Below are positions 10,210-23,820 of a stretch of 64,000 bases of DNA, piece by piece. The stretch lies in the NCBI GenBank assembly GCA_038496445.1, contig JALMLS010000466.1:434001-498000 (forward strand), in the 5' to 3' direction. Source of the DNA: Trichosphaerium sp. ATCC 40318. Lineage: Eukaryota; Discosea; Flabellinia; Trichosidae. The first letter of the stretch is position 1, and the number at the start of each line of letters is the position of its first letter. A program made the position numbers and the translations under genes. The notes beneath the pieces were generated by a model, which saw only the letters and a list, made by a program, of their open reading frames with translations, had not been told where the DNA came from and made no database searches.

Positions 10210-12189
10210 TTACTTTTTCTTCTTTCCACCGCCGCCACCGCCGTGTTTAAAGACAATGATATCAGCATCTTGAACAACGTAGTTACGTCCTTCTTGTTTG
10301 TATTTACCTAGCACGAGGTCAGAAGGGAGTGTTTGCTAGTGTATTGCTGCGTGCCTTTAGCTTTTACTTCAGATTCAGTACCGAGTTCTTTCAAATCAGC
10401 AAACTTCATGACTTCAGCGCAAATAAAGAATTTTTCGAAATCTCCATGGATGACAGCACCGGCTTGTGGTGCTTTTGAATTGGCCTAATATAAAGTTACA
10501 TCATGCTGGTTTTCCTGAGTTGCAAGAAAATCTGTTAAAAGCATACGTGAAGGGTCCAAGCTTTGACTTCATCAGGTCCACAGGTGAAGAAATTGATGAG
10601 GTGGAGTGTACGGAAACCTTGCAAGGTGAGTAAGTCACTGATGTGTCTATTACTTTGAGGTACCTTGTTGAACAATACGAGGAAGCATAGACTTTGTCTT
10701 CTTTTCCTTGCAATATTTTGCGGCTTCTTCTGGACCAAGATGGACAAGCTGAAGAATAATCAATTAAAGAGGTTTAACATTCAGTCATCAAAGCACGTAC
10801 ATTTTGCTCAAACGGTACACTGAATGGGATGATCAAATCTCCCTTCTTTTTGCTCTCAACCCATTCCTTGATTTTGGCCAACCTTTGCAAACTGTAAGGA
10901 AACAAAGAGTAGAGATACAAAACAAAAAAAAAGTGCACAAACAAAATCTAAAACACAGTTCGCGTTGTGAGCCTCCCAAAACTTTTTTGTTGTCTGTGCC
11001 AACGATGTTGAGAGTGCAAGAGGCGTAGAATGCTTTGGTAAGGCCAAAAAAAAAAGCAAGAAAGCGCTTGTTATTCTCACCATTTGTTCTTTTGTCTGAG
11101 GAATCCGCGTTCGCTCAAGTTGACAAGGTAGATTACTGGTTTAGCGGTCAACAACATCATTGAGTTCAAGACTTCAATCTTTAATCAGTTTCATTAGTAT
11201 TCAAACGAGAGTACAATATGAAGAGCTACGTACTTCCTTGTTGCTCCATTCGCAAGTACGGATTTCTTCGCGATCCTCTACAAGTTTTTTGTAGATCTTA
11301 CCGACAATGACCTACAAGAAAAACCATGAGCGCTCGGACGGGCCAAAGTCCAACAAATTGTTTCGAAAAAAATAAAAAGAAAGAACCACATACTGCTTCA
11401 TCACGCTTTTCCTTTACTCTGGTTGCTTCCTTATCAATTTTTTCTTTGTAAGTCGTGATCCATTCAATATCTTTCTCCATAAGTTCTTCGGAGATGACTT
11501 GCAAATCTCTGATAGGGTCTACATTTCCTTCTACGTGAGTGACATCTTCATCCTCAAAGCATCCTATTGGTTGAAAAAAACGTTAAAAAGACCTCAGAGT
11601 AGGCTTGTAAGCGAGATACGTACGAACAAGATGGAAAATGCCGTCAACACCTTGGATGTTTGACAAAAACGCATTACCAAGACCTTCTCCCTTTGAAGCA
11701 CCCTTGATCAAACCAGCGATATCTACAACCTACAGAATAATGTTTTAATTCAATTATACGTTTGATAGTGTTTTCCTAACCTCCAAAAAGGCGTTCATTT
11801 TCTTTGCTGGTTTATATTGCTTTACAAGCCAATCAAAGCGTCTATCAGGAAGTGTAACACGCGGTACATTCTGTCAGCACAAAACAATAGAACAAGCACG
11901 TATCTGACGTAGGATCGATGGTACAGAAAGGATAGTTCTCTGCAGGCACGGTAAGACCAGCGAGAATGTTAAACAGGGAAGATTTTCCTAAATACCCTCT
12001 GTTAGTACGAGCAAGCGTTCGTGTACTAGAGAATTAATTCGCAATTTTCACCCATTCTTCTCTGTGAGCGACGATTACGCGACAAAAAGACGTACCAACG
12101 TTTGGAAAGCCAACGATACCCATTTTCAAATGGTTTTTGACTCTACCGAGCATCTTTTTCACCTCTGGCTCACCCTTTTTCTTGCTCAT
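10210..12189 (-). CDS. OLA1: Obg-like ATPase 1 (YchF/OLA1)
   Basis: A cytosolic P-loop NTPase of the YchF subfamily that prefers ATP and is linked to translation and stress control. The start [20 protein letters not shown] is followed by the G1 loop [27 protein letters not shown], and G3 [17 protein letters not shown]. The G4 position reads [10 protein letters not shown], the NxxE-type replacement of NKxD that explains ATP preference in the family. A coiled-coil insertion ([20 protein letters not shown]) and a C-terminal TGS domain ([32 protein letters not shown]) follow. The protein ends in a Gly-run plus Lys tail. Full domain order is present over roughly 400 aa, split into many exons with GTACG donors. 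Confidence 0.93.
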
Positions 12190-12305
12190 TGTTGCAACGC
12201 TTTGTAACTATGAACTGTGCAGAAACAAAAGCAAAAAAAGTCAAAAGCTTAAGTATGCGCGGCTTAAACAACCAACAAACTTGCTTTACATAGCCTGGCT
12301 ATGAC

Positions 12306-12346
12306 AACAGACACGGCTCTTTACATTAACAAAGAGCTTGTCTGTT
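12306..12346. repeat. Imperfect inverted repeat, long hairpin
   Basis: AACAGACA (12306-12313) pairs with TGTCTGTT (12339-12346), and inside it GCTCTTT (12316-12322) pairs with AAAGAGC (12331-12337) around an 8-nt loop ACATTAAC. Fifteen base pairs are interrupted only by a 2/1-nt bulge. It lies in the 257-bp gap between OLA1's start and the NDC1-like gene's stop, where it could act in the promoter, in 3'-end formation, or as a mobile-element footprint. Confidence 0.6.
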
Positions 12347-12446
12347 AACCTGGCTCACGTGCGCACAAGGTAGAGAGATACAAGTTGGCGTTAAATGTCA
12401 CAAAACCTGTGCACATTGACTTTTATTTACAACAATTGCACTACTT

Positions 12447-14458
12447 TTACTGTGCGAAATTGATAAACTCCTCAAGCAAAAACTGAAGGTTTCGAGGGAA
12501 TGAATAGAGGTGTAAAGTAGAATAAAATTGTGTGACCACACGGTAAATACCGTCTTGAATACCTACAGAAAGAAATAAGAAAGACATGTATAAAATAAAT
12601 TCCAAAAGAAAAAATCAGCGTACATTTTACGACAGCATATGCTGTTGGAACACAAGTCATGGCAACGCCCTGATCGTGCTTGTACTCTTCGTATTTTTGT
12701 AAAGTGGCAAGACCATCAAGTAAAGCTGTAAGAACACGTGGGATTGCATCAGAAGTTTGTACACTTCCGTATGTATCATCAAGTTTTGAGGTTGCAATTA
12801 AAGTTGTAATTGCTTCAATACCCCAGCAAACGCACTCCCAGTCTCCAAATAGAGTATTTTCATTCGTAACAGGTCCATCAAAAGGAAGTAGCTGTGGTAG
12901 ACCTTTATAACCAATAATCCTTGGACCAATAGCATCACCTGGCTTGCTTTGTACAAATTTAAGCATGTATGTCAAATAGTTGAGCGGGTGAATGCAAGCC
13001 TTATCAAACAGTAAATAACAAATTAATTAAGTATGAAAAAAAAAACCAAACAAATAACTTGGATTCCTTTTCCTAGTACGCACGTCAACTGCTGAGTTCC
13101 ATGGCTCAAAAATTTCTTGGTTGCCTGTGCCATAAAACTGTCTTCTTATATTAATACTATCTATAGAACGTTGACGAAGCCAGAAGAATGCGTGGCGCTA
13201 CAAATAGGTGTGAGAAGAGGGAGGTGCTACATGACATTTCATCTTGCTTACACGAAGTAAGTATGCTGGTATGATTTCATCTGCGATAACGTCTTGCTGT
13301 GTGATGACACCAAATCCTGGAAGCATTGCAGACATTAGAGCAGGTAGATCAGCTTGTGTTCCAGTAGGTGTAACGAAGTCGACTTCCTTTATGGAGAGGT
13401 GAGTAAAAGAGAGCAGCAAGTGAAGTTTTCAACAAAAAAATTGATGGATTAAAAACGTACATAGGTGTGTAGGGCTAGTTGTAACCTGCGTGCTGCTGAA
13501 ATGAAAAATATAGTCACGAGAACAGGACCAATGGTGGAGACAGGATTCCATGATGAACCAAAATCCACGCCACGATACAGGAAAAACTCAAAGAAATATT
13601 GAAGTCCTTTAGCTGATAAAACCAAAGGTATTACATCTAGTTCAGTATGACATTAGATGGGATTATTGATTTTTTCCCGGGCTTCACGCACCTCTTAATG
13701 ACTGCGCGATTGCATTACCAGTTCCTCTTTTTACTTGTGTCAGAAGAGGTAGCTTAAAAGATTTTTTAATCATGTGTTTGTGTTGACAGGTGTTTTGTCA
13801 AAAACGCCTTCACGTGGGTTACAAAGTACGTACGTTCACGCGTGGAAACATTGGCATATAATGCTTATTACGCGTTGTCATCAGAATATAATGCGCTGCG
13901 ACTGTAAAACTGACCCAGTACGCGTAAGGATGTCCCATTCGAATACCAAATAAGTAACAGGCTGACAAGGCCATCCATCCTGCTGTAATGGATGATAGTA
14001 TAATTGCTAAATAATCCCGTTACAACTACAACAAAAAAATAGCGCTTTTTTTGAAAAATCAACTTCTCAACTCGTTTGAGAAAGTTTTTGGGACTTTAAA
14101 AAGCTAAAATGAACATGTACCAGGTAGTGGGAATCGTAGCTAATGATACTGTTAGAGTTTGAAGGGAGATAAGGTAACATACCTTTAAAATCCAATGCCA
14201 TAAACAAAATACAAGGGCCGCGCATAAGCAGAAGAACAAGGCGAAATATCGTAGGGTAAAAACGACGACAAGGCAAATCAGAAGCCATACGACTCCATAA
14301 GGTATCATACGCCTCAAAAGGCGTTTGTGGAGTATATCTGATGCTCTCATATGGAACTCGCGTAATTTGGGAAAATTAAGCACTTGTATTGTCATGGGTA
14401 CGTTTTTAGGCTCTCTGATGCGCCTCTGAGGACCATCGAAGTACCGTTGCATCTCCAT
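12447..14458 (-). CDS. NDC1-like nuclear pore / spindle-pole transmembrane protein
   Basis: Starts MEMQRYFDGPQRRIREP, followed by an RLLRRMIPYGVVWLLICL-type first membrane helix and several more hydrophobic segments in the N-terminal half (about 13.5-14.4 kb). A soluble C-terminal half follows, with GTGNQEIFEPWNSAVDVR, IGPRIIGYKGLPQLLPFDG, LFGDWECVCWGIEAITTLIA and a final helix SFPRNLQFLLEEFINFAQ. This layout of about six membrane helices and a helical cytoplasmic half, with a Trp-containing central segment, resembles NDC1, which anchors nuclear pores and, in fungi, spindle pole bodies. Assignment rests on layout and general resemblance, not a diagnostic motif. Another multi-pass endomembrane protein remains possible. 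Confidence 0.55.
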
Positions 14459-14588
14459 TGTGGAAAATTTTTTTCACTCTGTTTATTTGTTAAGTCAGTG
14501 TATTACTCGATCAAATGGATAAGCTGCTTTCTTGGTACAACCATCAAAGAAAAAAAAAACCAAGAGTAGAGAACGTGTTTGTTGGTAT

Positions 14589-16826
14589 TTATTCCTCTTT
14601 GCTACAAATATCAGGTAGACCAAGAGCAATAGCGTGCTGTGTGATACTAGACTTTCTTCGTCTCTTTCTTTGAGGTAGATCTTCAGGAAGCTCTGTCTCG
14701 CATTCTTCGTTGTATTTCCTCTTTCTTTCTTGAGCAATCTGTTCTTTGGCACTTTTGAATTTTTGTATAAGTCTGAGACAAACACTTCCTTGGACTTGTC
14801 TACCTTTGCTTCCAGCAGGACGAAGTGCGTCTCGTTCAACTAAAAACTTGCACAACTCTGATAGGTTACTCTTGCCGAGCTTGACAGACTTCTGGAGTGT
14901 CTTAACCATGACGTATGATTTATCCATGGCATAGTCAAGAATGGCTATTATGCCATTCAATAGCGTGTCGTCTTGTATAATGTCTTCTTCGCTAAATTTA
15001 CAGGACTTTGCCTTCTTCTTGGTTGTCTGAACAGCAAAAAACGTAGAAGCTGTCATGAGACCTTGCTTAACGAGATCCTCTCTAATACCTAAGAAAATAA
15101 CAAGTCAGTACAACCTAAGGTTGATTTTTTGTTTTTTTCCTTACTTTCGGCTTTTGCACTATCTACTTGCGGAATCAATGCTTGGATATCAGTCACGCTG
15201 CTATCTGGAGCTAATCGTCCCTACAATGTATGTTTAGAGTTTATTCAATGTTTGCGTTTGTATTACAGCACGCAGTGCTTCAATGACTTGGTCAATCGGT
15301 TGGGCGACAGGACGTGTTCTTATTTCGGGATCTATATCTTCTTGGTGTAATCCGTAAAAGATCTAAAGAGAAATCACAAAGGAAGCAAAAAAGAAAAAAA
15401 AAAACAGTAGCTATCGTACAGGAGACGGAGGACTTTCGTCGAATACAGCAGAGGTGAATAAAGGCGGAGACATACCGTTACTATTTTGTGACGAAGAAGA
15501 CAGGTCCTGAGATGATTGAGATTCTTTTTGAATCTGGCTATCCGTTGAAATACTCTGACTTTGGTTTTCGAAGTTTCTTCTTGCAATATCTTTGTCAGGT
15601 TTGTCCATTTGCACCTCGCTTTCAGCTGGGCTGCATAGGTCTTCAGACTCGGGAAGCTGATCCACTTCATCAAACTCGCCACGCTCAACTTGAGACTCGG
15701 ATATCTCGGCTGTCTTGATTCTGAAAAGGCGAGTAAAGACGACAGGTAAAAAAATAGAATTCGTACTTTAGCGTGAGGGAATGGTAAGGTGTTTTTATTT
15801 GGCCAATGTGTATTTTTGAAGGTGCAGTCTCGTAGGTTACTTCATCGTTGATTGCTGAGCGGAAATGAGGCGGTTCGTAGTCGTCTGGTGTGTTTTCTCT
15901 GTTTTTTCTATTAGCAGGCAACAAGCAATGCTGGATGGTTGTAGCGTACGTGTAGAATAGCCTCATAGCCAACAGTCTCTGCGGAGGCACTGGTTCGAGT
16001 GTCTGTGTCATGCTTGGATACGTGAGTGGTGTTTAATTAAGGTGTCATATACCATATTAGTCGGCGTAGTAGAGTAGCAGTGGAATGTCGGATCTCGTCC
16101 TACATAGAAAGAGTTATTTTTTCGCGTAGATACTATGTATCTACTTACCTTTGTATGTGCAGCAAATGTCTTTTTATGTTGTTTTGATCCAGTGGTCTAA
16201 TATACGGAATGAGAATAAGAAGGTCCATATCAACAAACTAACTAGTGACATTGAGATATCTTCTGCGTTTGGGTAATCTATCGAAACTAGCACGACGTGT
16301 AAATGTAATTTGCGTAGAGGAAGGCGTACAGTTGTAACTTTCAAGAAGCGTAGAATCATCATCTGGATCCAAGTAGATGCCAAATACGATCTTGCGCAAC
16401 TTGACGATTGATTAGAGTGCGTACGGCTTTCTTAAATCGTACGTATCGTTTCTCAAGTGCATCAAAAGCACCGTTTTCCAACCACACTATAATTTTCTCT
16501 GAGTCACTATCGCGAGGTAGAAGCGTTTTAATATTGATGCCTTAAAACAGTTGAGTACAAATGTCACATTTTACGCGTTAGTGTACCTGCCAATCTCTTA
16601 TCACCGTAGTACACTTCTGGAAATATACCTGATTCGTTAGTGTTATTTACTTTGCAAAATCATACCGCGTAAGTAGCTACACGAAATGTCAGTTGCATTA
16701 GTTTGTTCTGAATACTACACACCATATACTGGAAACTGAGGAGCGTAGCATGTTGCGCATAAGCTTTAGTGATTGGGTACGCGTAGGTACTTGTGGATTA
16801 TGCTGATGTTGCATCATTCGTGACAT
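14589..16826 (-). CDS. Meiotic HORMA-domain protein (Hop1/HORMAD/ASY1 type)
   Basis: An axis protein that recruits the double-strand-break and synapsis machinery on meiotic chromosomes. Spliced exons from MSRMMQHQHNPQVPTRTQS give the HORMA start CYLRGIFPEVYYGDKRLA, then ENGAFDALEKRYVR, FGIYLDPDDDSTLLESYNCT, a TPDDYEPPHF core strand and APSKIHIGQIKTPYHSLTLK, the closing safety-belt strand. These match HORMAD1/Hop1 in order. The middle is Ser/Gln-rich and disordered (about 15400-15670). The C-terminal exon (14589-15056) holds a winged-helix-like segment (ILDYAMDKSYVMVKTLQKS, GKSNLSELCKFLVERDALR), comparable to the chromatin-binding region of ASY1/Hop1 proteins, then a basic KRKYNEE/QRKRRRK nuclear-localisation-like tail. 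I see no PHD finger. Confidence 0.85.
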
Positions 16827-16916
16827 GGTTACTTGATTGTTTAGTAAGGCTTAACAAAGTAATAGCATTAAGTCAGTAATGCGATTTATTATTAGTTTAC
16901 GTGGAGTTTTCGTAAC

Positions 16917-18757
16917 TCATTTTGGCTTAGATTCAGTAACTGTCTCTTTGTTTTCTGGGGTCTTCAAGAATGCTTGATTACCCTTAATATGGCGATTATG
17001 GAAGCGAAATTGCTTTGCTGATCGCGTGCCAAACTGTATTGCTCTTTTAGCTGCTTCAGAGGCAAACTTCAAACCGAGGTTGGTAGCAAGTGTGCGAAGT
17101 ATTTTCTTATCACCAACTCCTATTGGCTCATTTAGATCGCATATCTCGTACAATTGCTTTGAGCGTAGAAACGCCATAACTCTCTCGTCCAAGAAAACCA
17201 ATCTGCTCTCTACAAAAATCAGTCCATGCATCACACCACACAATTTACAACGTACCTTTACCGTTACTGGATATAACGCGATCATCACGGCCCATGTTGC
17301 GTGTCCATATTCTACCAACATCTATATCCAATTCAGCCCCTAATCCAGGCCATCCACCGTTGTTAAACGATGAGCGATGTCTACCATAACCAGCAAGTTG
17401 TTCATCTGCTCCAGAACCCAAAAGTAATACTCGAGCCTTTGACGAATACGGTTTCTCCTCTGTATACTCAATACCAACACCTCTGGCAGATAACCATATA
17501 GCTACAGCTATAGTTACATCCATCACTGTATCAGAAGGCGCCATAGCCTCTGTGACAGTTGGAATGAAAGTCTCCATCTCTGTATTAGAAACATTGACGA
17601 GAACAAGTCTAAACCTATCTTTACCAAACCTTTCTACCAAGTCTTTATAAGATGCAATAGCATTCTTCCTATCAGGTACAGCATTGAAATCTGCACCAGG
17701 TTTTGCAAAAGCAACATTCAACAAGTCAATTGTATGTGTAGGTAATACTTCTCCTGCTAAAGCAGCTACAACTGCAGAGTCAAGTCCACCAGAGAATAGA
17801 ACAGCAACATCGTCTTTTTTAGTATCCTGTACTCTTGCTGTAACAGCCACCTTCATTACGTCATATAGCTCTGTTGACAGTTTCTCCCAGTCTATTTTAA
17901 TACCTTCTGGTGGACCTTGTATTCCACCTCTTGGATCCTTTGTAGGGACATCAAATGGATAATGTTTTGTAACTATGCTATCTGTATCCAAGGAAACTTT
18001 AAACAATCCCGTTGAAATCTCCTTCCAAGCTATAGTAAAACAGTAAGCGATGGGCTTGGTATTTTTAGTGTACATCTTGTTAGTGTATTTTCCACAATGT
18101 CTCCTTGTGGTACGATAGATGAAATGATCAATAAATCAGGTGTCTCATGAATGAGCAAAGAACGTCGTCCAAGAGTATCCCTACCGAACCAACAACTCTT
18201 GGAATCAGGTTGAACTAGTGCCATTGCCCAAGGACCTAGAATACCATTGAATGTGTTGACAAGATCTTGATCATTTCTATCTCCAAGTGTTTTAGCTAGA
18301 TGAATACCATCATTTTCACCTGAAGGCACCTTACAATGTCCGTAAATTTTAAAGGTTTTTTTTGGCTTTTTTCACTCACGTGGATGTTTCCTCCAAATAT
18401 TTCACCGTTCCATGCTAGTAGACCACTTTTTCCAGTATCTAGCGGTTGTATGGTAATACCTGAATACGTTTTGAGGGTGTGTTAATGAAATAATTGTGTA
18501 CCTTCTCCTCTGAGGCCTATTATTGCGTTAATTGGTATTTTTCGCGTAACGACGTACCTAGAACACTTGCAACTAAGGTTACTTCCCAACCATTTATAAC
18601 AACGGTCTTCACTTTGATGCTATCAGGTCCTATACGCGTTGAATACTATCTACAAAGAATATTGTTTTATACCTCGACGGGACAACGGTTCTTTCCATTT
18701 TTCAACATCTGGTGGCTTTGTACCTGCTCTACAAATAATAAGGGTAATTCCGCACAT
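16917..18757 (-). CDS. Asparagine synthetase domain-containing protein (ASNSD1-like)
   Basis: Begins MCGITLIICR, so removal of Met exposes the Cys2 nucleophile typical of class II glutamine amidotransferases. GKSGLLAWNGEIFGG and DNDQDLV/LGPWAMALVQPDS-type segments continue the Ntn fold, with WFGRDTLGRRSLL near its end. The C-terminal half is an asparagine-synthetase ATP-pyrophosphatase domain with the P-loop VLFSGGLDSAVVAALAGE, then LLLGSGADEQLAGYGRHR and a late AIQFGTRSAK. This order, with long divergence from true asparagine synthetase, fits ASNSD1 (fungal YML096W type) rather than the biosynthetic enzyme. Its cellular role is poorly known. It is transcribed divergently from RRP12 across about 130 bp. 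Confidence 0.88.
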
Positions 18758-18888
18758 ACCAGTTTGTAGAGGCGTTTCTGCTTTTTCTGTGCGTCAACTT
18801 ATTTCTTGAAGGTTTCTCACACCAATCTCAAGAAACACATTGAGCGTATAAAACTGTGTCTAATATTATTTGTACAATTTATGGGAAA

Positions 18889-21800
18889 ATGAGTACAACA
18901 AACCCAGAACAGCAATTACCCGCGTTTTTATTACGCGTTGGGCGAAGTAGGCATGGATTGGTGCTCGTGAGGGCTTTACATCAAATTGTAGCTGACAATA
19001 AGCTTAACCCACGCTCCCCAATACCCTACATCGGTTTAGTGACGTCCAGACTTGTAACAATAATCGAATCGGCGGAATTTGATTGGCGTGCGCCTTCTAT
19101 GGAAGCAGAGCAACAAATTACAACGAATCTAATCATGCTCCATTCTTGTCTTGAAGTGTACGTCATTTTTTCTCTGTTAAACCAAAATGTTCATAAAATG
19201 AACTAAAACGTATTTAGATCGCCACCACTAGTTATAAAAAAGTCATTCAGCAACTTAGCAAACGTTATATTAACAATTCTATCAAATGGAGGTGAAATGA
19301 ATACAGCTATCACACCAGTGCGTAAAACACACCTACAACCAATTTTTCGATTAAAAATACAAAAAGGCATGCGGTGTAGCTGGTTTAATGCTTCTCCACA
19401 ATTGCAATATTCCAAACGCAAGAACAAGTTGTACAAGTCTTATACGTATTCTATTGGACTTGATTAACAGATCTATAAATGAGAAATTTGTAAGAGCTGC
19501 ATTTGCAGGCACGTGTGTCATGACAAGTTGTCGACAATTTTAGTAACATACTGACGGATTTTCTTTACAGGTTTTAAAGTAGCTATGAGCTCAAAATCAA
19601 ACCCAATGTTAGCAGAGTTTATTGCACAATATACAGAACCTATCATTCTAAAAGCACGTGATACTGATAAACATATCATTCATGCACTTCGATTATTATC
19701 TTGTACTATTCGTGGCATGCCATTGAGCGTACGTTGAACACAAACAGTACTTTTTCTCTTTTTTTCCGTTTGTCTTTGAACTGAGATTTTAAGGTTTGTT
19801 CGTTTTTGATGTGACTCGTTCTCACTAATTATCTTTTTAGGTTACAAAGCCTATTCTTGAAGCACTGTTACGGTTCCCTGGTATTGGTAATCCTAAACTA
19901 ATTCAACTTTCGTTGGAAGTATTCAAATATGTTCTTCTTGATTACAATGACTTGACACCACATATTTTTGATGCACTACTTAAAGCAAAACCAAAAACTT
20001 CCAAAGCCAGTGCAGGTGCAACTTATGCGTATGTCAACGCAGTGTCTCAAGGTATCAAGACACTCTCAACGTACGTAAAAGCAAAGATTTCAAAGAAACA
20101 TTATTTTTGTTGCTGTTTCTGTTCATGTTATTGTGCCTTTTACTGACTATCTACCAGTGGTAACCCTCCAATATTGCTTCAAAAAATAGCGCCATACTTC
20201 GAAAAGGTTATACCTGTTTTTAGAGTTGAGGGTATGGCTGACGAAGTACTAATGATGATGACAACAGTAATTGAAGAGTCACTTACGCCATCAGTAATAT
20301 CGGCTTTCCTCTCTAGCACAACAAACCCAGTTCCTGGACAACAAGTATCTAAAACATCACCAATACGCTCTATTGTATCTTCATTCGAGACTGGACTGTC
20401 TTACGTGTACGTGACGTCAAACAAATTTAGCTCTTTCCAAAAAAACCCACAAAAATTTACGTTGAATTCAGGTTCCACGTTTCTTGGTGTCAAATGCTTC
20501 AAGCCATTGTTGTTTTCTTCAATATGATCCAACAAGCAGTAACTGGAAATCCTACATTTACAACTAGAGCCGCAGAGACATGTGGACCTCTTTTACAAGT
20601 TATTGCTTCATTACATAGCGGTGGTAGCGAAACTATAAAAGCTCCAACACAACACGTCGAAATGGCATTGAAAGCTGGTTTAGAAGCACTCGGCATGCAA
20701 AACTTTCTAAAATTAGTACCTATTGAGTACCCAAAGGTAACTCATCTTGAGAGTCAGTCTTCGAAACATTTCCTAGTTTTTTCTTCTTTTTAGCAAGAAC
20801 TAATTTTTTCCTTTCAGGTGCAAGGTGATGGAAGTGTAACAACTGGATCAAACCTTTTCTTACTTCCTTTTTTTTCACATGCTATTGAGAATCAACCAAT
20901 TCGTGTTTTTTTGAATGAATTCTATCCAGCCATAAACCACGTATCAAAGTGCGTTGAACGTGCTGCTCCTGCAGTACGACAAGGGTTGAATACTATTGAA
21001 GCTCAAATATGGTATCTACTACCAAAGTTTGCAAAAGGAGCTCCAGATATTGCAGAACAGGTACTGTATTTAATCGATAATCATATTTTTTTTTGGGTTC
21101 GGAAATTAGTAAAAATTGAAGTCGTTGTATCTCGCTTTGTGAAAACCAGTTTCTTGTTTTTCTTTCATTTTCTTTAAAATTACTATTTGTATTACTTAAA
21201 AAACATATGTGAATAACATTATATAATCGTGTCATTTGACAAGTAATACTTTTTTCTTCTTACTTTTGATAAACTTTTTCTTTTAGTGGGCAAAACTAAG
21301 TTTCTTTTTTTTTTAGTTTCCTAAGCTAGCTAATATTCTTGGTTCACGATTACAAACCTCACAAGATGTAAATACTATCTGCAAGACATTAAGTAATATT
21401 ATTCGAAGTGTCTGTAACCTACCAGAGGATTCACCAGCAAAAAAAGTAGTTGTAGATTTTGCAAAAAATTTCTTGCCAGTTCTTTTCAACATGTACTTGC
21501 AAGGACCAAATCTCCAAGGAGATATCATACAAACTGCAACTGCATTGTATATTAGAATAAGTCCACAGGAGGTAACAAAACGAAAATTATATAGATCACG
21601 TGACTCACTTTTTAAAATAGTTACAAGCCAACCTTTGGAAAACTGTAATATCAAAGATTTTGGTGTCTCAGAAGAGAATGATTGAAACACAATGTGAAAC
21701 ACCTCTTGCTATGGTTCAAATGCAACGTTTGATTCTTATTTCAAAGGCATTTGTAAAAACAATTAGCCCTGAACAGCGTCACGTTCTTTACTCGACACTT

Positions 21801-23735
21801 CAACCGCTTCTTGAACACAAAGATAGATCTTTACAGAAACGTGCTTGGCAAACAATTGCTGGCTTGGCTAACTTAGATAAACCTTTTGTTGAACAACAAT
21901 GGAGAACGTTACTAGAGACTTACATTAAGTCAAATGAAAAGAGTGCACCTGGAACAGCTTACGTACGTTTTTTGTTGCCGCTCAAAAAAGTGTTTTGTTT
22001 TAAAAACGTTTCGACTTTATTTGTGACTAACGAGTTCCTAGTATCGTTTGCGTGTCTTGTATGCTTTGTTTATGTTCGCGCCAGCGTCTGAATTACCAAT
22101 CCTATTCCGTACTGTAGTACCTTCATTGGTGATTGCAGCAAAGGAAGGAAATGCTAGAGCAAGACAACTTGCAGTAAACACGTTTACAGATTTGATACAA
22201 AACAGACTCATTGTTGACGGTGCTCAAGATAACAGTGATAGAGTGAATGGTATTGTACGAGATTTAATAGCTATGCTTGCAGCAGAATCACCACTAGCAA
22301 TAGCAGCAGTCATTGGTACACAGACACTCTATACCGCGAGTTTTTTTGCTAATTTTTTTCCCCCTAGATATTCTTGCACACATCACAAAGTCGTATCATG
22401 GTACGTTTTTATGAAAAATACAGTCATTTCTTTTCCCTTCATGTATTTTCTTGACATTACGTCCGTCGGAAACTCATGTTTTTTCTACCCAAACGAGGAA
22501 GTTCTCGTTTACTTTTTTTTGTTTTTTTGTCGTTGTTATTCATGGGTTTTTTTTAGAATTGATGGGTCAACAGCTTGTTGGATTATTGCAGACAATAATG
22601 ATCATGTTGGATTCACCAGATACTTCAGTAGCTCATGCTTCTATTGGCTTTATGAAAGTTATTATAAAATCTACTCCAAAGGCTTTCATTGCAGAATATT
22701 TACAGGATATTTTAAGCGGTGTTTTAAGTGATGGTAAAGGTGTTGGTATAACAAAGATGAAGGGTGATATTAAAGTCATTGTTCAGAGTATTATAAAGAA
22801 ATTAGGGTACGAACAAACCAACACAAAACCAAAATAGTTTTCTTATAATTTTCGGGGTTTCTTCCCTGCATAGTTGGTTTTTGTTCGCTAAAGGTTGAAG
22901 CTGTCCTCGTCAGAAACTTATATTTTTTGCTTTAGTATCGATGCAGTATTACAAGCTACTCCTTATGAGCATCATCGATTTATTTCAAACACACGTAAGC
23001 AGATGAGAAGACTTAAAAGACAAAGCAAACAGAAAAAGAAAAACAAGAAAAAAATTAGCTTCGATTTTGATGACGATGATAGCGATGATGAAGAATTATC
23101 ATACTTACAAGTACGCAACTTAAAAAACCACTACTCTTGTGCTCTTCTTTTGACATTAATGGCTGTTTTAGAAATCTACAAAGGGCATTAACCTTCAATC
23201 AACATGGGTTGTTGAAGCTGATACATCAACAGAAGGCATGGATCTTCTTGATTCTTCTGCTGGAAATGCTCATATCCGAGCAACAAATCCAAGATTTCAA
23301 AAATCTCTTCTTAAAACAAAAGAGGAATTCAAATACTCAGATGATGGCCGCTTGATCATTGAAGACCCAGAAGCAGAGGTAAAGTTGGAAAAAAAAAAGT
23401 TTGACTTAGACTTACAAAATCAATAGGGAGCGGATGATGGTAACGACTCAGATTCGGACTCTGATGACGATGTTAGTATGTTGGACGCTAAACGCACACT
23501 TCACAATAGAGGCAAGCGTAAAACGCCTGAGCCTGTTTCCGGTAGAAGGCGTGGACCTTCCATACAAGACGGAAAAAGATATAGAAGTAAGAAGGCTGGT
23601 GGTGATGTAAAACGCGGTAATATGGATCCTTACGCTTACGTTCCACTTGATCCTCGTCTTGTAAACAGAAAGAGACGTAAGCTTGCAGAACGTCACTTCA
23701 AACAGTTGATTCCACCTGGTAAAGACAAGCGATAA
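18889..23735 (+). CDS. RRP12: RRP12 ribosome-biogenesis HEAT-repeat protein
   Basis: A nucleolar export and maturation factor for pre-40S and pre-60S particles. The product is a long alpha-helical HEAT protein starting MSTTNPEQQLPAFLLRVGRS. An upstream in-frame Met at 18856 is an alternative start. Typical segments include LLHSCLEV-like N-terminal repeats, a central PVLFNMYLQGPNLQGDIIQT and LYSTLQPLLEHKDRSLQKRA in the NUC173 region. The C-terminus is distinctive: FIAEYLQDILSGVLSD, IVQSIIKKLGYEAVL, NTRKQMRRLKRQSKQKKKNK, an acidic DDDDSDDEE patch, then KRYRSKKAGGDVKRGNMDPY, YVPLDPRLVNRKRRKLAE and FKQLIP. These are the hallmark blocks of the RRP12 tail. Introns use GTACG donors. It converges on HFM1, with only about 85 bp between stop codons. 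Confidence 0.93.
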
Positions 23736-23820
23736 GTATAAACGTAAAAGAAATAAAACAAAATAAAGAAAAAAACTTAAACATTTCAAACTACAATCGT
23801 GTTGTGTATTGTTAGACTGG

